A stretch of 41,719 bases of DNA from Oscillibacter sp. (GTDB lineage Bacteria > Bacillota > Clostridia > Oscillospirales > Oscillospiraceae), in the NCBI GenBank assembly GCA_022791875.1, contig JAAVZX010000032.1, positions 1 to 41,719 of the forward strand. The letters are read 5' to 3'. Below are positions 22,302 to 31,472 of the stretch, one piece after another. The number at the start of each line of letters is the position of its first letter. Position 1 is the stretch's first letter. The notes beneath the pieces are model-generated. The model had not been told where the DNA came from. It did no database searches and saw nothing but the letters and a program-made list of their open reading frames with translations. A program made the position numbers and the translations under genes.

Positions 22302-25300
22302 ATGAAACTGCTTCGCAAATGCCTGTCCCTTTTACTGGCGCTGTCGCTTCTGGCGGCGCTGACTCTGCCGGCGCTGGCCTCCCCAGCCCTCGGCGACGAC
22401 CTGACGGCTGCTGACACCCTCCTGAACCAGCAGACGCAGCTCTCCACCAACGTCTTCTGGAGCTCCGCATACTCCGACTACCGGACCGAAAACCTGATCA
22501 CCTACACCCCGAACTACAGCGTGACGCCCATCGTCACCTACGGAAGTGTCCTCACGGACCGCAACAAGGTCACGGACGCGGCCCGCCAGCTGGAATCCGA
22601 GGGCTACCGCGTCGTGGCGGGGATCAACGGGGACTTCTACAACGTCAACAACGGCCTGCCCATCGGTCTGGTTGTCTCCCGCGGAAAGCTCCGGAGCACC
22701 GACGGCGGTTACTTCGCCATCGGGTTCCGGGCCGACGGCTCCGCCATCCTGGGACGGCCCGGGGTGAGCGTCAGCGCCGATTTGGGCTACGTGGTCTACG
22801 ACGCGGAGGGCAACGCCATCGGCGAAGCCGTGCGGCCCGTGGTGGCCGTCAACAAGGCCCGCACCAGCAAGGGCATCTACCTCTATACATACGACTTCAA
22901 CGCCGCCCACACCACCGGCTCCACCCAGCCGGGGGTCGACCTGCTCTGCACCATCCAGGAGGGGCGGCTGTCCATCGGGGAGAGCGTGACCCTGGTGGTG
23001 GAGGAAGTGTTGGAGGCCGAGACGGCGACGCCCATCGGCGAGAACCAGATGGTCCTGACCGCCAACCTGGAGGCCGACCCCTTCCAGCTGGACGGCCTGC
23101 GGAATACCCCCGTGGGCAGCGTGATCCGGCTGGACGTGGGGGCGGCGGACCCAGGGTGGAACGACGTGGAGTACGCCGCCGGGGCGCTGTACGCCCTGGT
23201 GGAGAACGGCGCGGTTGGCTCCGGCTTGGAAAAGGGGGCCGCACCCCGCACCGCCGTGGGGCAGCGCTACGACGGCTCCCTCATCTTCTACACCATCGAC
23301 GGGCGCAAGTCCGGCCACTCCGTAGGGGCCTCTATGACCCAGGTGGCGGAGCGGCTGATTGAGCTGGGCTGCGTCAACGCCCTGTGCCTGGACGGCGGCG
23401 GGTCCACCACCCTTTCCGTCACTCAGCCTACCGATTTGGAAGCGAAAACTGTCAACAAGCCCTCCGACGGCCGCGAGCGGGCCGTAAGCAACCAAATCTT
23501 CCTGGTTGCCAGCAGCGAGCCCACAGGCGAGCTCAGCCACTTCTACGTCAGCGCCGACCACACCTATGTCCTGGCGGGCAGCTCCGCCGTCATTTCCGCC
23601 GCGGCCATCGACACCAACTTCATCCCCATGGACCGCGGCTACAGCCTGACCGCCTCTGACGGCACCTTGGAGGACAACGTGCTCACCACGCCCCTGGAAG
23701 GCGGCGATGTGGTCGTCACCGCCGAGAGCGGCGAGAGCCGGGGCACCACCACTGTACACGCTGTTACCACCCCCGACGCAATCGCCATCCGCAACAGCCA
23801 GAACGACATGATCACAACCCTGACCGTGGCGCCCAACGCCTCCACCCAGCTCACCGCCACCGCCGCCTACAGGCACTTCCCCCTCAAGGCGGACCCGGAG
23901 GCGTTCACCTGGACCGTGGAAAGCCTGGAAAGTCCGGAGGAAGAGGACGGCGAGGCACGCCCCATCGGCGAGATTGACGCCAAGGGACTCTTTACCTCCT
24001 TTGAACCCGGCGAGGGCCGCATCACCGTCTCCGCCGGAGGCATGAGCGCAACTATTGATGTGACCGTAGCCGAAACCGGCCCCGAGAAGCTGGAGGACTT
24101 TGAGGGTGAAACTACCATTTTCCGCGGGAATGGCGAGGGCATGAACTACAGCCTGAACCATAACGCCAACTTCGTCCGCATGGGCCGCGGCTCCGGCAAG
24201 ATGGACTACAACCTGGACGAGGCCGCAGAAGAGAACACCCTCCTCTGGCGCTTCGGCACGCCCTTCGCCCTGGATGGACAGCTTTATAAGTATCTCACGA
24301 TGTGGGTCTACGGCGACGGCTCCGGAAACAAACTCGAGCTGCGCTATAACCGCGGCGACAAGGGCTACCTGTCCCTGCCCCTCACCACCCTGGACTTCAC
24401 CAGCTGGAAGCAGATAAGCGTCCCCACGGATGAACACATGACAGAACTGCAGGCCATCTGCATCCTGGGCCAGGACACCGCTGACGCCGAGGGCAATCCC
24501 ATCGAAACCGTCCGCGCCGGGACCATCTACCTGGACCACGTCACCGCGTCCTACGACGAAGCGGTGGACAACACCTCGCCCGCGATCACCCTGGAGCTTG
24601 ACAGCGAGAACTGGTCCGTCACCGGCACCGTCAGCGACGCCATAGACGGCATCCCTCCGGCAGAGATGGTCCAGGTCACCCTGAACGGCGCGCCCGCCGG
24701 CGAGTACGACCCGGCATCCGGCCAGGTGACGGTCTATCTCCCCGGCCCCGGCGAGAGCCAGGAGGCCAACCGGATTACCGTGACCGCCAGAGACGTATCC
24801 GGCAACATCGGCCGCGCCTCCCTGGACACCCCGCCCTACAATGTGGACCACAAGTTCACGGACACCGCAGATTACTGGGGCGCGGACTACTGCGACTTCC
24901 TCTATAATGCAGGCGTCACCACCGGCTACGAAGACGGCACCTTCCGCCCCGACCAGAACATCACCCGCGCCCAGTTCTCCGTGATGCTGGCCCGCTACCT
25001 GAAGCTGGACACGGTCCAATACGCGGAGTCGGAACTCCCCTTCGCGGACCTGAGCGCCATCCCCGCCTACGCCCTCCCGTCGATTCAGGCCCTCTACGCC
25101 CAGGGCATCGTAAACGGCACCCCAGGCCCCGACGGCCAGCTCCGCTTCAACCCCGGCGGCTCCCTGACCCGCGCCCAGGCCGCGGCCATGATAGGCCGCA
25201 CCCAGGAGAAGGGCTACGCCGTCACGGACCTGACCTTCACCGACGCCGCCGCCATCCCCTCCTACGCGGCGTACTATATCCAGACGATGCTGGCCCAGGG

Positions 25301-25391
25301 CGTCATCAGCGGCTACCAGGACGGCACTTTCCGGCCTGCCGCGAATATTACGCGCGGGCAGATGGCGAAGATACTGTATACGTTGATGTGA
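22302..25391 (+). CDS. Secreted phosphodiester glycosidase (NAGPA-like) with C-terminal SLH domains
   Basis: 1029 aa. The ATG at 22302 has GGAGG five bases upstream and begins a signal peptide (KLLRKCLSLLLALSLLAALT...ALA). Domains in order: NAGPA/phosphodiester glycosidase domain (about 60-400) with NGDFYNVNNGLPIGLVVSRG near 106 and LCLDGGGSTTLSV near 362; Ig-like/Big repeats (about 410-585); a carbohydrate-binding-like jelly roll (about 590-770); another Ig-like segment; and three SLH repeats (about 848-1029, with YEDGTFRPDQNITRAQF and YQDGTFRPAANITRGQM). It is likely a cell-surface enzyme acting on phosphodiester-linked sugars in wall polymers or exopolysaccharide. The substrate is unknown. 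A second such enzyme, with SLH at the N-terminus, is at 34045. Confidence 0.9.
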   Translation: MKLLRKCLSLLLALSLLAALTLPALASPALGDDLTAADTLLNQQTQLSTNVFWSSAYSDYRTENLITYTPNYSVTPIVTYGSVLTDRNKVTDAARQLESEGYRVVAGINGDFYNVNNGLPIGLVVSRGKLRSTDGGYFAIGFRADGSAILGRPGVSVSADLGYVVYDAEGNAIGEAVRPVVAVNKARTSKGIYLYTYDFNAAHTTGSTQPGVDLLCTIQEGRLSIGESVTLVVEEVLEAETATPIGENQMVLTANLEADPFQLDGLRNTPVGSVIRLDVGAADPGWNDVEYAAGALYALVENGAVGSGLEKGAAPRTAVGQRYDGSLIFYTIDGRKSGHSVGASMTQVAERLIELGCVNALCLDGGGSTTLSVTQPTDLEAKTVNKPSDGRERAVSNQIFLVASSEPTGELSHFYVSADHTYVLAGSSAVISAAAIDTNFIPMDRGYSLTASDGTLEDNVLTTPLEGGDVVVTAESGESRGTTTVHAVTTPDAIAIRNSQNDMITTLTVAPNASTQLTATAAYRHFPLKADPEAFTWTVESLESPEEEDGEARPIGEIDAKGLFTSFEPGEGRITVSAGGMSATIDVTVAETGPEKLEDFEGETTIFRGNGEGMNYSLNHNANFVRMGRGSGKMDYNLDEAAEENTLLWRFGTPFALDGQLYKYLTMWVYGDGSGNKLELRYNRGDKGYLSLPLTTLDFTSWKQISVPTDEHMTELQAICILGQDTADAEGNPIETVRAGTIYLDHVTASYDEAVDNTSPAITLELDSENWSVTGTVSDAIDGIPPAEMVQVTLNGAPAGEYDPASGQVTVYLPGPGESQEANRITVTARDVSGNIGRASLDTPPYNVDHKFTDTADYWGADYCDFLYNAGVTTGYEDGTFRPDQNITRAQFSVMLARYLKLDTVQYAESELPFADLSAIPAYALPSIQALYAQGIVNGTPGPDGQLRFNPGGSLTRAQAAAMIGRTQEKGYAVTDLTFTDAAAIPSYAAYYIQTMLAQGVISGYQDGTFRPAANITRGQMAKILYTLM

Positions 25392-25764
25392 GTGCGTGCA
25401 TACGGGGGGCTGCCAGCCGGGCTTCCGGCCTCCGGCGGGTCACTTTTTCTCGAGAGAAAAAGTAACCAAAAAGAGCTTTAATACCGCTCTGTACCCTGGT
25501 AGTTGCTATAGCCTGTCACACGGTAACGCAGTGCGAAGCATGTGGGTCCTTCCATTTCAATGGAAGGACCCACGGATTTTTCTTATGAGAACGTAAAACG
25601 TAAAAAATTAAGTGGTCCTTACCTCGATCGAGGTAAGGACCACTTACGCAATTGCTTCGTTACCGTGTGACAGGCTAAAACGCCCAATGCACCATAGAGC
25701 GGTACTAAAAAGTTCTTTTTTCGGTTCCTTTTTTCTTTCAAGAAAAAAGGAACATCCCCCGCAT
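25392..25764. repeat. Complete family A element, copy A4, with degenerate right end
   Basis: Begins at the base after the TGA of the SLH protein gene and ends at the stop of the convergent YcdB/SLH gene. The left end carries an insertion (CTGCCAGCCGGGCTTCCG) within the terminal motif, as in copy B4. Stems: GTCACTTTTTCTC/GAGAAAAAGTAAC, TGTGGGTCCTTCCATT, AAGTGGTCCTTACCTCGATC and GGTTCCTTTTTTC/GAAAAAAGGAACA. The right terminal motif is eroded (ACATCCCCCGCAT). Confidence 0.92.
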
Positions 25765-27948
25765 TCAGGCAGCCGCCGGCCTCTCCAGCACCTGGCACAG
25801 CATGAGGGCCGCGTCGCCGCGGGTGGCGGGGCGGGTTCCGGTGTAGGCGCCTTGGGTTAGGTTCAGGGCCTGGGCGATGGCGGCGTAGCCCAGGTCTTCG
25901 GCGGGGATGGTGGATTGGTCCGTGTAAGCGGTGGTGTAGATGCCCTTCAGACGGGCGGCGGGGGCGTAGCCGGAGGCGTTCAAAAGCATCTTGATCAGAG
26001 TACTGCGGGTGATGGGGGCGGCGTCGGAGCGGTCCTGGCGGGTGAGGGCGCCCATGTCATAGACGCTGTAATAGGCGCTGTCGCGCTCTTCTTTTGTGGC
26101 CGTCTCGGGGTCCAGGCGGTAGCCGTTTACGCTCGCCAGGAGGCAGACCAGATCCCACTGCGTCAGGCTCCTGCCGGGACGGAAAGTGGCAGTCTTGTAG
26201 CCGATGCCGTAGCGCGCCAGCTTTTCGATGGCCTCCTTCGCGGAGCTGCCGGTCAGGTCGTTGTAAGAAAGCACCTCGTCTTCGAGATTTTCCCGGTACT
26301 CCGCATTGCCCGTCTTCGCGTCGATGCCTGCGCAGTATTCGTCCCGCTCCAGACCGTAGGTCAGGCGCATTCCATAGTAGTATCCCAGCCCTTGATCCAT
26401 CAGCTTTTTCTGCGTCCCGTCAGAGGCGCTCAGCTTCTGGGGGACAAGACGGTAGCCCAGCTCCACTTCGTAGGTCGCCAGCCAGGCGTCCAGCGCCTCG
26501 TCCATAGAGATGATGCCCTCGGCGCTGTCAAAGGTAATCTCGTCGCTCCAGTCGTACTCCATGCTGTAAACCGCGCCGGTGACGGCGTCGATAGAAACCG
26601 TATAGATATCCGCCGGGAAGAAATAGCCGTTCACCTTCCGGGCAAACTGGAACCTGAAATACGGCGCGCTGTCCGACTGCGTATAGGACTTGCGCACATA
26701 GTGCTCCAGGGACTCCGCCCGATCCGGGCACAGGCGCTCCAGGTACGCCCCGGCCTTCTCCAGTGCCTGCTCCTCGGTGAGAACGCGATCCCGGTCCCAG
26801 GGGGCGGAGGAGTAGACGCGCTCCACCGCGCCGGTGCGGGCGTCCACGGTGATGGTGCGGCTGCAGGTTTCCTCCCCGCTGCTCATGCGGTAGCGCAGGG
26901 CGCACCAGACCCGGGCGGGCTCGCCGTCCGTCCCCTTCTCCACACTGTAGGAGGCGGAGGCCAGGGCGTAGCCGGAGAGGCCGTAGGCCGTCTCGGCCCG
27001 GAGAAGTCTGTCCAGCTCTTCCTTGGGCAAAACGCCCGCCATGTCCTGAACGCCCTCCTGCTCCGCGGCGGAGAGGCCGTTTTCCCGCTTGGACTCAAGC
27101 TCACCAGCTCCGGCGGTGGCCATGGGCGCGGCGGCGTCCGCGGCCATGCCGTAGTCCTGATTCATCTGCTTTTCCAGCTCAGTATTATTCAGGGTTTCGC
27201 CGGTCTGGGCGTCGACGTAGAAGGTGTCGCCCCGCTCGGGGATGTACCTGAGACGGGCCACATCGGTGTCCTTCGTCCCCAGCACATACTCCAGGCGGAG
27301 TTCCAGCGTCTCCTTCAAAGAGGCGGACGCCTTTGCCTGTTCCGCCGCCGCCTCGGGGGCGGGCACGCCGCCGACGGAGACCGTCTCCGTCACATCCCTG
27401 TGGAAGCGGATGATCCGGCCTGTGGCGGCGTCCACGGAGAGGGAGTAATTCAGGGGAGAGGGCAGTCCGTTCAGGAGGACTTCGCCCCGGTAGTAGCTCC
27501 CGGTCCGCCAGAGGCCGTTGTAGTCCGTTGTGTCCTCCAGCTCAATGCTTTCGCCGTCCCGGAGGACCTTTTTCAGAAACGCCTCCGCGGCCTCGCGGCA
27601 GGCGGCAGATTCGCCGGCGGGGAAGGTGGGGAGGCTGCTCCCGCGTCCGTAGAGGGGCACGGCCTCCGGGGCGTCCTCCTGGTAACCGACGATGGTGCCG
27701 TCCTCCAAAGCCTCCACGATGAGGCTGTGGTCCTCGCTGGACCAGCAGAGGGTCCACACCGGGACGAGTTCTTCGCTGTAATCCCCGTGGAAGCTCTCAT
27801 ACTGGGCGGTATCCAGCTCCAGGACGTCCTTGACAAGCTGGGTAACCTTCGCAAGGCGGGCGCTGGCGTCGTCCGCCGCGGCGGCGGGCAAAGCGGCCCC
27901 GGCCAGCATGGCGCAGGAAAGCGCGAGACAAAGCAATTTCTTCAACAT
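25765..27948 (-). CDS. Secreted protein with YcdB/YcdC-type (PepSY-like) repeats and SLH domains, 727 aa
   Basis: Signal peptide (LKKLLCLALSCAMLAGAALPAAA) and a mature part with repeated PepSY/YcdB-like modules, each containing a VDAxTGxVxxxxxx strand pair (SVDAATGRII, YVDAQTGETL, TVDARTGAVE, SIDAVTGAVY, GIDAKTGNAE). The C-terminus has three divergent SLH repeats (about 560-727, ending YTGTRPATRGDAALMLCQVL). It is probably attached to secondary wall polymer. PepSY modules often inhibit peptidases, but no enzyme is adjacent, so the role is open. GGGGG precedes the ATG by seven bases. It converges with the glycosidase gene across element A4. Confidence 0.85.
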   Translation of the reverse strand: MLKKLLCLALSCAMLAGAALPAAAADDASARLAKVTQLVKDVLELDTAQYESFHGDYSEELVPVWTLCWSSEDHSLIVEALEDGTIVGYQEDAPEAVPLYGRGSSLPTFPAGESAACREAAEAFLKKVLRDGESIELEDTTDYNGLWRTGSYYRGEVLLNGLPSPLNYSLSVDAATGRIIRFHRDVTETVSVGGVPAPEAAAEQAKASASLKETLELRLEYVLGTKDTDVARLRYIPERGDTFYVDAQTGETLNNTELEKQMNQDYGMAADAAAPMATAGAGELESKRENGLSAAEQEGVQDMAGVLPKEELDRLLRAETAYGLSGYALASASYSVEKGTDGEPARVWCALRYRMSSGEETCSRTITVDARTGAVERVYSSAPWDRDRVLTEEQALEKAGAYLERLCPDRAESLEHYVRKSYTQSDSAPYFRFQFARKVNGYFFPADIYTVSIDAVTGAVYSMEYDWSDEITFDSAEGIISMDEALDAWLATYEVELGYRLVPQKLSASDGTQKKLMDQGLGYYYGMRLTYGLERDEYCAGIDAKTGNAEYRENLEDEVLSYNDLTGSSAKEAIEKLARYGIGYKTATFRPGRSLTQWDLVCLLASVNGYRLDPETATKEERDSAYYSVYDMGALTRQDRSDAAPITRSTLIKMLLNASGYAPAARLKGIYTTAYTDQSTIPAEDLGYAAIAQALNLTQGAYTGTRPATRGDAALMLCQVLERPAAA

Positions 27949-28048
27949 TAAAAATTCCCCCTTATTAAAGTAGAGTAACCAGGGAAGCGCGTTTCCCTCT
28001 TATTAAGTAAAGACGGATCGACCCCGCAAAAGGTTCCAGTTTTCCAAA

Positions 28049-28077
28049 AATTATTCAGTAAAGAAACGTTCTAACAA
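28049..28077 (-). promoter_or_regulatory. Probable promoter of the YcdB/SLH gene
   Basis: Minus strand -35 TTGTTA (28072-28077), 17-base spacer, -10 ATAATT (28049-28054). The leader of about 95 nt contains a small AGGGAA/TTCCCT hairpin (27982-28000) flanked by two similar TTTAATAAG/CTTAATAAG segments. Confidence 0.5.
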
Positions 28078-28085
28078 AAAAGCGC

Positions 28086-28176
28086 GATCTGCCAGGGTCC
28101 AGGGAGGCGCCTGCCTCCCTGGTGGGAGTCCAGAGGGCAAAGCCCTCTGGCCGCCGGAGGCCCCCCCGCGGGGGAC
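28086..28176. repeat. Tandem-hairpin repeat, family B, copy B5
   Basis: GATCTGCCAGGGT, then CCAGGGAGGC/GCCTCCCTGG, TGGGAGT, CCAGAGGGC/GCCCTCTGG and GCCGCCGGAGGCCCCCCC. The second stem differs from copy B2 at two positions that stay paired. It follows the yfbR stop on the minus strand. Confidence 0.88.
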
Positions 28177-28184
28177 ACGGCCTG

Positions 28185-28760
28185 CTATTTCAGCTCGTCC
28201 AGTGTGAGGCTGAAGCTGTCCATGAACGTCTCCAGGAAGTAGCCGACCTCCGGCAGGCCGTAGGCTTCCAGCGCCTTTCGGGTTTGGGCGGCGGCGTCGC
28301 GGAACTCGGTGTTGCCGGCTTTCAGCTCTTCGATGCACTTGATGTAGGCGGAGAGTTTGTCGGCGGCTTTTACGAGGCGTTCCACGGCGGGGTCTATGTC
28401 GGTGAGGAGGGGGGCGTAGGCGCTTTGGAGTTCCTTGGGGAGCATGTTGAGAAGTTTGTGCTCTGCGACGGACTCCACTTCCTTGTAGGCGCGCTGGATG
28501 GCGGGGTTGTCGTACTTGATGGGGGTGGGCATGTCGCCGGTTAGGATTTCGCTGGCGTCGTGGTAGAGGGCGACAGAGGCCGCGAGACCCGGGTCGACGG
28601 TGCCGCCGAACTTTTCCCGGCTGATGACCGCTAAGGCGTGGGCCAGAACCGCCGCCTGGTGGCTGTGCTCCTGAACATTCTCCGGGGCCGTGTTGCGCAT
28701 CAGGGCCCAGCGCTGGATGAAGCGCATCCGTGAAACATAGGCAAAAAAGTGGCTCTTCAT
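28185..28760 (-). CDS. yfbR: 5'-deoxynucleotidase, YfbR family (HD domain)
   Basis: Removes phosphate from deoxyribonucleoside 5'-monophosphates. 191 aa, close to Escherichia coli YfbR throughout: SHFFAYVSRMRFIQRWALMR at the N-terminus, ENVQEHSHQAAVLAHALA with the first metal His, the HD pair in YHDASEILTGDMPTPIKY, and AADKLSAYIKCIEEL. All HD-fold metal ligands are visible. The ATG overlaps the mtaB stop by four bases, so it is the second gene of that operon. Confidence 0.94.
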   Translation of the reverse strand: MKSHFFAYVSRMRFIQRWALMRNTAPENVQEHSHQAAVLAHALAVISREKFGGTVDPGLAASVALYHDASEILTGDMPTPIKYDNPAIQRAYKEVESVAEHKLLNMLPKELQSAYAPLLTDIDPAVERLVKAADKLSAYIKCIEELKAGNTEFRDAAAQTRKALEAYGLPEVGYFLETFMDSFSLTLDELK

Positions 28761-30052
28761 ACAATCCCCCTCAGCTCTCCAAAGAGAATCTCTCCGTCCG
28801 TGCCGGTGATCTGGACCTTCCGCACCCGGTTGTGCAGGTCCGCCCCCTCCACGGAAACCTCCATGTAATTGGGGGCGTGGCCCGCAAAGCGACCGCCGTC
28901 CCTGGGCTGCTCAAAGAGCACGGGATACACGGCCCCGACGCATCCTTCCAAATAGGCGCGGTGCATCTCCGCCGCCGCCTCCGCGGCCCGCCGGGCACGT
29001 TCCTCACGTACCTGCTTCGGCACCTGCTCCATTCCCGCCGCACGGGTTCCCGGACGGATCGAATAGGGGAAGATGTGCATTTTCGCGAAGCCGCACTTCC
29101 TGATGAAGCTCAGGGTCTGCTGAAACTCTTCCTCCGTCTCCTGGGGGAAGCCGGTGATCAGATCCGTGGTGACGGCAGGCCGGGAAAAATACTGGTTCAG
29201 CAGGGCCACGGACTCATAATAGCGGGCACTGTCGTACTTGCGGCCCATCCGCTTCAAGGTGGCGTCACAGCCGCTTTGAAGGGAGAGGTGGAAGTGCCCG
29301 CAGAGGTTGGGGAGCACCGAGGCGCGGCGGCAGAACTCCCTTGTGATGGTCCGGGGCTCCAGGCTCCCCAGGCGCAGGCGCGCCTTCGGCGCGGCGGCGC
29401 ACAGCGTTTCGACGAGATCGATCAGGGTCTTCCCCTGATGGAGGTCCCGGCCCCAGGAGGAAATCTCGATGCCCGTCAGGACAATCTCGCGGTAGCCCGC
29501 CGCGGCCAGCTCCGCCGCCTGGACCGCCGCCTGCTCCGCAGGCAGAGAGCGCACCGGGCCCCGGGCGTAGGGGATGATGCAGTAGGTGCAGAAGTTGGAG
29601 CAGCCGTCCTCCACTTTCAGCATGGCCCGCGTGTGCCCTCCGACACCTCCGGCGGGCAGGACCTCGAAGCTCCGCCGGGCCAGGGCCGCGTCGATGGACG
29701 CCGCCGGGCGGCGCTCCGCCATGGCCTTTTCCAGCAGGTCCACAAAGCCCCGCCGGTCCCCGGACCCCGCCAGGAGGTCCGCCCCCAGGGCGCGGCCCCC
29801 GTCGGGGTGGGTCTGGATGTAGCAGCCGCACACGGCGATCAGGGCCCCCGGGTGCTCCCGCCGCAGGCGGTGGACGGCCTGGCGGGACTTCTGGTCGCTG
29901 GACGCGGTGACGGAGCAGGTGTTGACTACGCAGGCGTCCGCCTCCCCGTTGGGCGGGACGATCTCGTGGCCCCGGTCCCGGAGCAGATGTTCCATGGCCT
30001 GGGTTTCGTACTGGTTCACCTTGCATCCCAGGGTGTAAAACGATACTTTCAT
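28757..30052 (-). CDS. mtaB: tRNA t6A37 methylthiotransferase MtaB
   Basis: Radical-SAM enzyme that adds a methylthio group to t6A37 of tRNAs reading ANN codons, forming ms2t6A. 431 aa. The N-terminal cluster-binding domain has Cys10, Cys46 and Cys75 or Cys77; the radical-SAM motif is CSNFCTYC (Cys151, Cys155, Cys158); a C-terminal TRAM-like domain follows. KVSFYTLGCKVNQYET is diagnostic of the MtaB rather than the MiaB subgroup. AAGGAAG precedes the ATG. It is first in an operon with yfbR and divergent from the cysteine desulfurase gene, which could supply sulfur to such clusters. Confidence 0.95.
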   Translation of the reverse strand: MKVSFYTLGCKVNQYETQAMEHLLRDRGHEIVPPNGEADACVVNTCSVTASSDQKSRQAVHRLRREHPGALIAVCGCYIQTHPDGGRALGADLLAGSGDRRGFVDLLEKAMAERRPAASIDAALARRSFEVLPAGGVGGHTRAMLKVEDGCSNFCTYCIIPYARGPVRSLPAEQAAVQAAELAAAGYREIVLTGIEISSWGRDLHQGKTLIDLVETLCAAAPKARLRLGSLEPRTITREFCRRASVLPNLCGHFHLSLQSGCDATLKRMGRKYDSARYYESVALLNQYFSRPAVTTDLITGFPQETEEEFQQTLSFIRKCGFAKMHIFPYSIRPGTRAAGMEQVPKQVREERARRAAEAAAEMHRAYLEGCVGAVYPVLFEQPRDGGRFAGHAPNYMEVSVEGADLHNRVRKVQITGTDGEILFGELRGIV

Positions 30053-30102
30053 GGGCTTCTTCCTTTTCTCTCAACTCTTTTCCGGGATGCGCCCAAAGGG
30101 GC

Positions 30103-30131
30103 TTGCATAACCCGGACTTTTCCTATATAAT
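30103..30131 (+). promoter_or_regulatory. Promoter of the cysteine desulfurase gene
   Basis: -35 TTGCAT (30103-30108), 17-base spacer, perfect -10 TATAAT (30126-30131). Confidence 0.7.
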
Positions 30132-30153
30132 GATGGGACTTTCCCTGAAATCC

Positions 30154-30182
30154 ATTATACTTGCTTTTTCCATCAGGGGCAA
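30154..30182 (-). promoter_or_regulatory. Promoter of mtaB-yfbR, nested in the divergent leader
   Basis: Minus strand -35 TTGCCC (30177-30182), 17-base spacer, perfect -10 TATAAT (30154-30159). It lies downstream of the plus-strand promoter, so the two transcripts would overlap at their 5' ends by a few tens of bases. Confidence 0.65.
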
Positions 30183-30210
30183 GCCCCAACCGGGCAGAAA
30201 GGAAGTTTCC

Positions 30211-31338
30211 ATGATTTACCTGGACCACGCCGCTACCACGCCGGTTCCCAAGGCCGTGGCGGACGCCATGTATGAAGTGCTCACGCGGCAGTACGGAAAT
30301 CCCAGTTCCCAGTACGGGCTGGGGCTGGAGATGAAGCGCAGGATGGAGGCGTGGCGGCAGAGCGTCGCCGCCGCCATGGACTGTCCCGCGGACCGCCTGT
30401 TTTTCACCTCCTGCGGCACCGAGGGCGACAACTGGGCCATCCGCGCGGCCCTCTGGCAGAACCGCCATGTGGGGCGGCATATTGTCACGACGGCGGTGGA
30501 GCACAGCGCCGTGCTGGAGTGCTGCAAGTGGCTGGAGCGGGACGAGTACGAGGTTACGTATCTGGCGCCGGATCAGCAGGGCGGGATTACGGCCCAACAG
30601 GTTCTGGACGCCGTGCGTCCGGATACGGCGCTGGTTTCCGTGATGCTGGTCAACAATGAGCTGGGAACCATCTACCCCATCGCCGAAATTGCAGAGAACC
30701 TCCCGCACAAAAATGAAAAGACCCTGCTCCACACCGACGCAGTTCAGGGCCTGACCACTTTTTCATGCAAGGCGCTCCACGCGGATTTAGTGTCCGTCTC
30801 CGCCCACAAAATCGGAGGCCCCAAAGGCATCGGCGCACTCTACATCGGCCCCCGCCTCCGGAATCCACGCCCGCTTCTCCCAGGCGGAGGCCAGGAAAGC
30901 GCCTTACGTTCCGGCACAGAGGCCACCGCCCAGATCGCCGGCTTCGCCAAAGCAGCGGAGCTGCGCATGGCGAACAAGCAAAAGGATCAAGCCCACCTCC
31001 AAACCATTAAAGCCCAAGCAATCGAAGAGCTGACAAAAATCCCGGACCTCCAAATCCTGACCCCCCAGGGCGCCCCCCACATCCTCTCCGTCTCCCTCCC
31101 CGGCTGGCCCAGCCAGAACATCGTCAACGACCTGAGCGCCCAAAACATCTGCGTCTCCGCCGGTTCTGCCTGCCACCAGGGCAAACCCAGCCACGTCATT
31201 TCCGCCCTCCGCCTCCCCAAACGCACCGCCTCCGGCGTCATCCGCCTCAGCTTCGGCCCCGAAACCACCCCCGCCGAAATTACCGCCTGCGCCGCCGCAC
31301 TCCGCACGCACCGTGAAACGCGGCTACCTATGCTGTGA
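30211..31338 (+). CDS. Cysteine desulfurase (NifS/IscS family)
   Basis: PLP enzyme that takes sulfur from cysteine for iron-sulfur clusters and thionucleosides. 375 aa from the ATG at 30211, which has AAAGGAAG upstream; longer in-frame starts lie inside the promoter region. Motifs: YLDHAATTPVPK (3-14), the PLP-binding Lys in VSAHKIGGPKG, RSGTEATAQIAGFAKA, and the catalytic loop SAGSACHQGKPSHV with the persulfide Cys. There is no IscU or regulator gene next to it. It is divergent from mtaB, whose product needs sulfur, which suggests a tRNA-thiolation or cluster-supply role. Confidence 0.93.
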   Translation: MIYLDHAATTPVPKAVADAMYEVLTRQYGNPSSQYGLGLEMKRRMEAWRQSVAAAMDCPADRLFFTSCGTEGDNWAIRAALWQNRHVGRHIVTTAVEHSAVLECCKWLERDEYEVTYLAPDQQGGITAQQVLDAVRPDTALVSVMLVNNELGTIYPIAEIAENLPHKNEKTLLHTDAVQGLTTFSCKALHADLVSVSAHKIGGPKGIGALYIGPRLRNPRPLLPGGGQESALRSGTEATAQIAGFAKAAELRMANKQKDQAHLQTIKAQAIEELTKIPDLQILTPQGAPHILSVSLPGWPSQNIVNDLSAQNICVSAGSACHQGKPSHVISALRLPKRTASGVIRLSFGPETTPAEITACAAALRTHRETRLPML

Positions 31339-31351
31339 GTGCGGTGCAGGT

Positions 31352-31446
31352 CCCCGCAGGGGGACGGGGGGTTGCCTCCGGCGGCCAGGGGCTTTGCCCC
31401 TGGACCCCACCAGAGGGAACGTTTCCCTCTGGACTCCTCCAGATCA
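31352..31446. repeat. Tandem-hairpin repeat, family B, copy B6 (inverted)
   Basis: Reads GGGGGGTTGCCTCCGGCGG, CCAGGGGC/GCCCCTGG, ACCCCA, CCAGAGGGAAC/GTTTCCCTCTGG, GACTCC. Orientation is opposite to copies B2-B5. It lies between the cysteine desulfurase stop and the MATE gene. Confidence 0.87.
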
Positions 31447-31472
31447 CTTTTTCCTGAAAGGCTCTGCTTCTT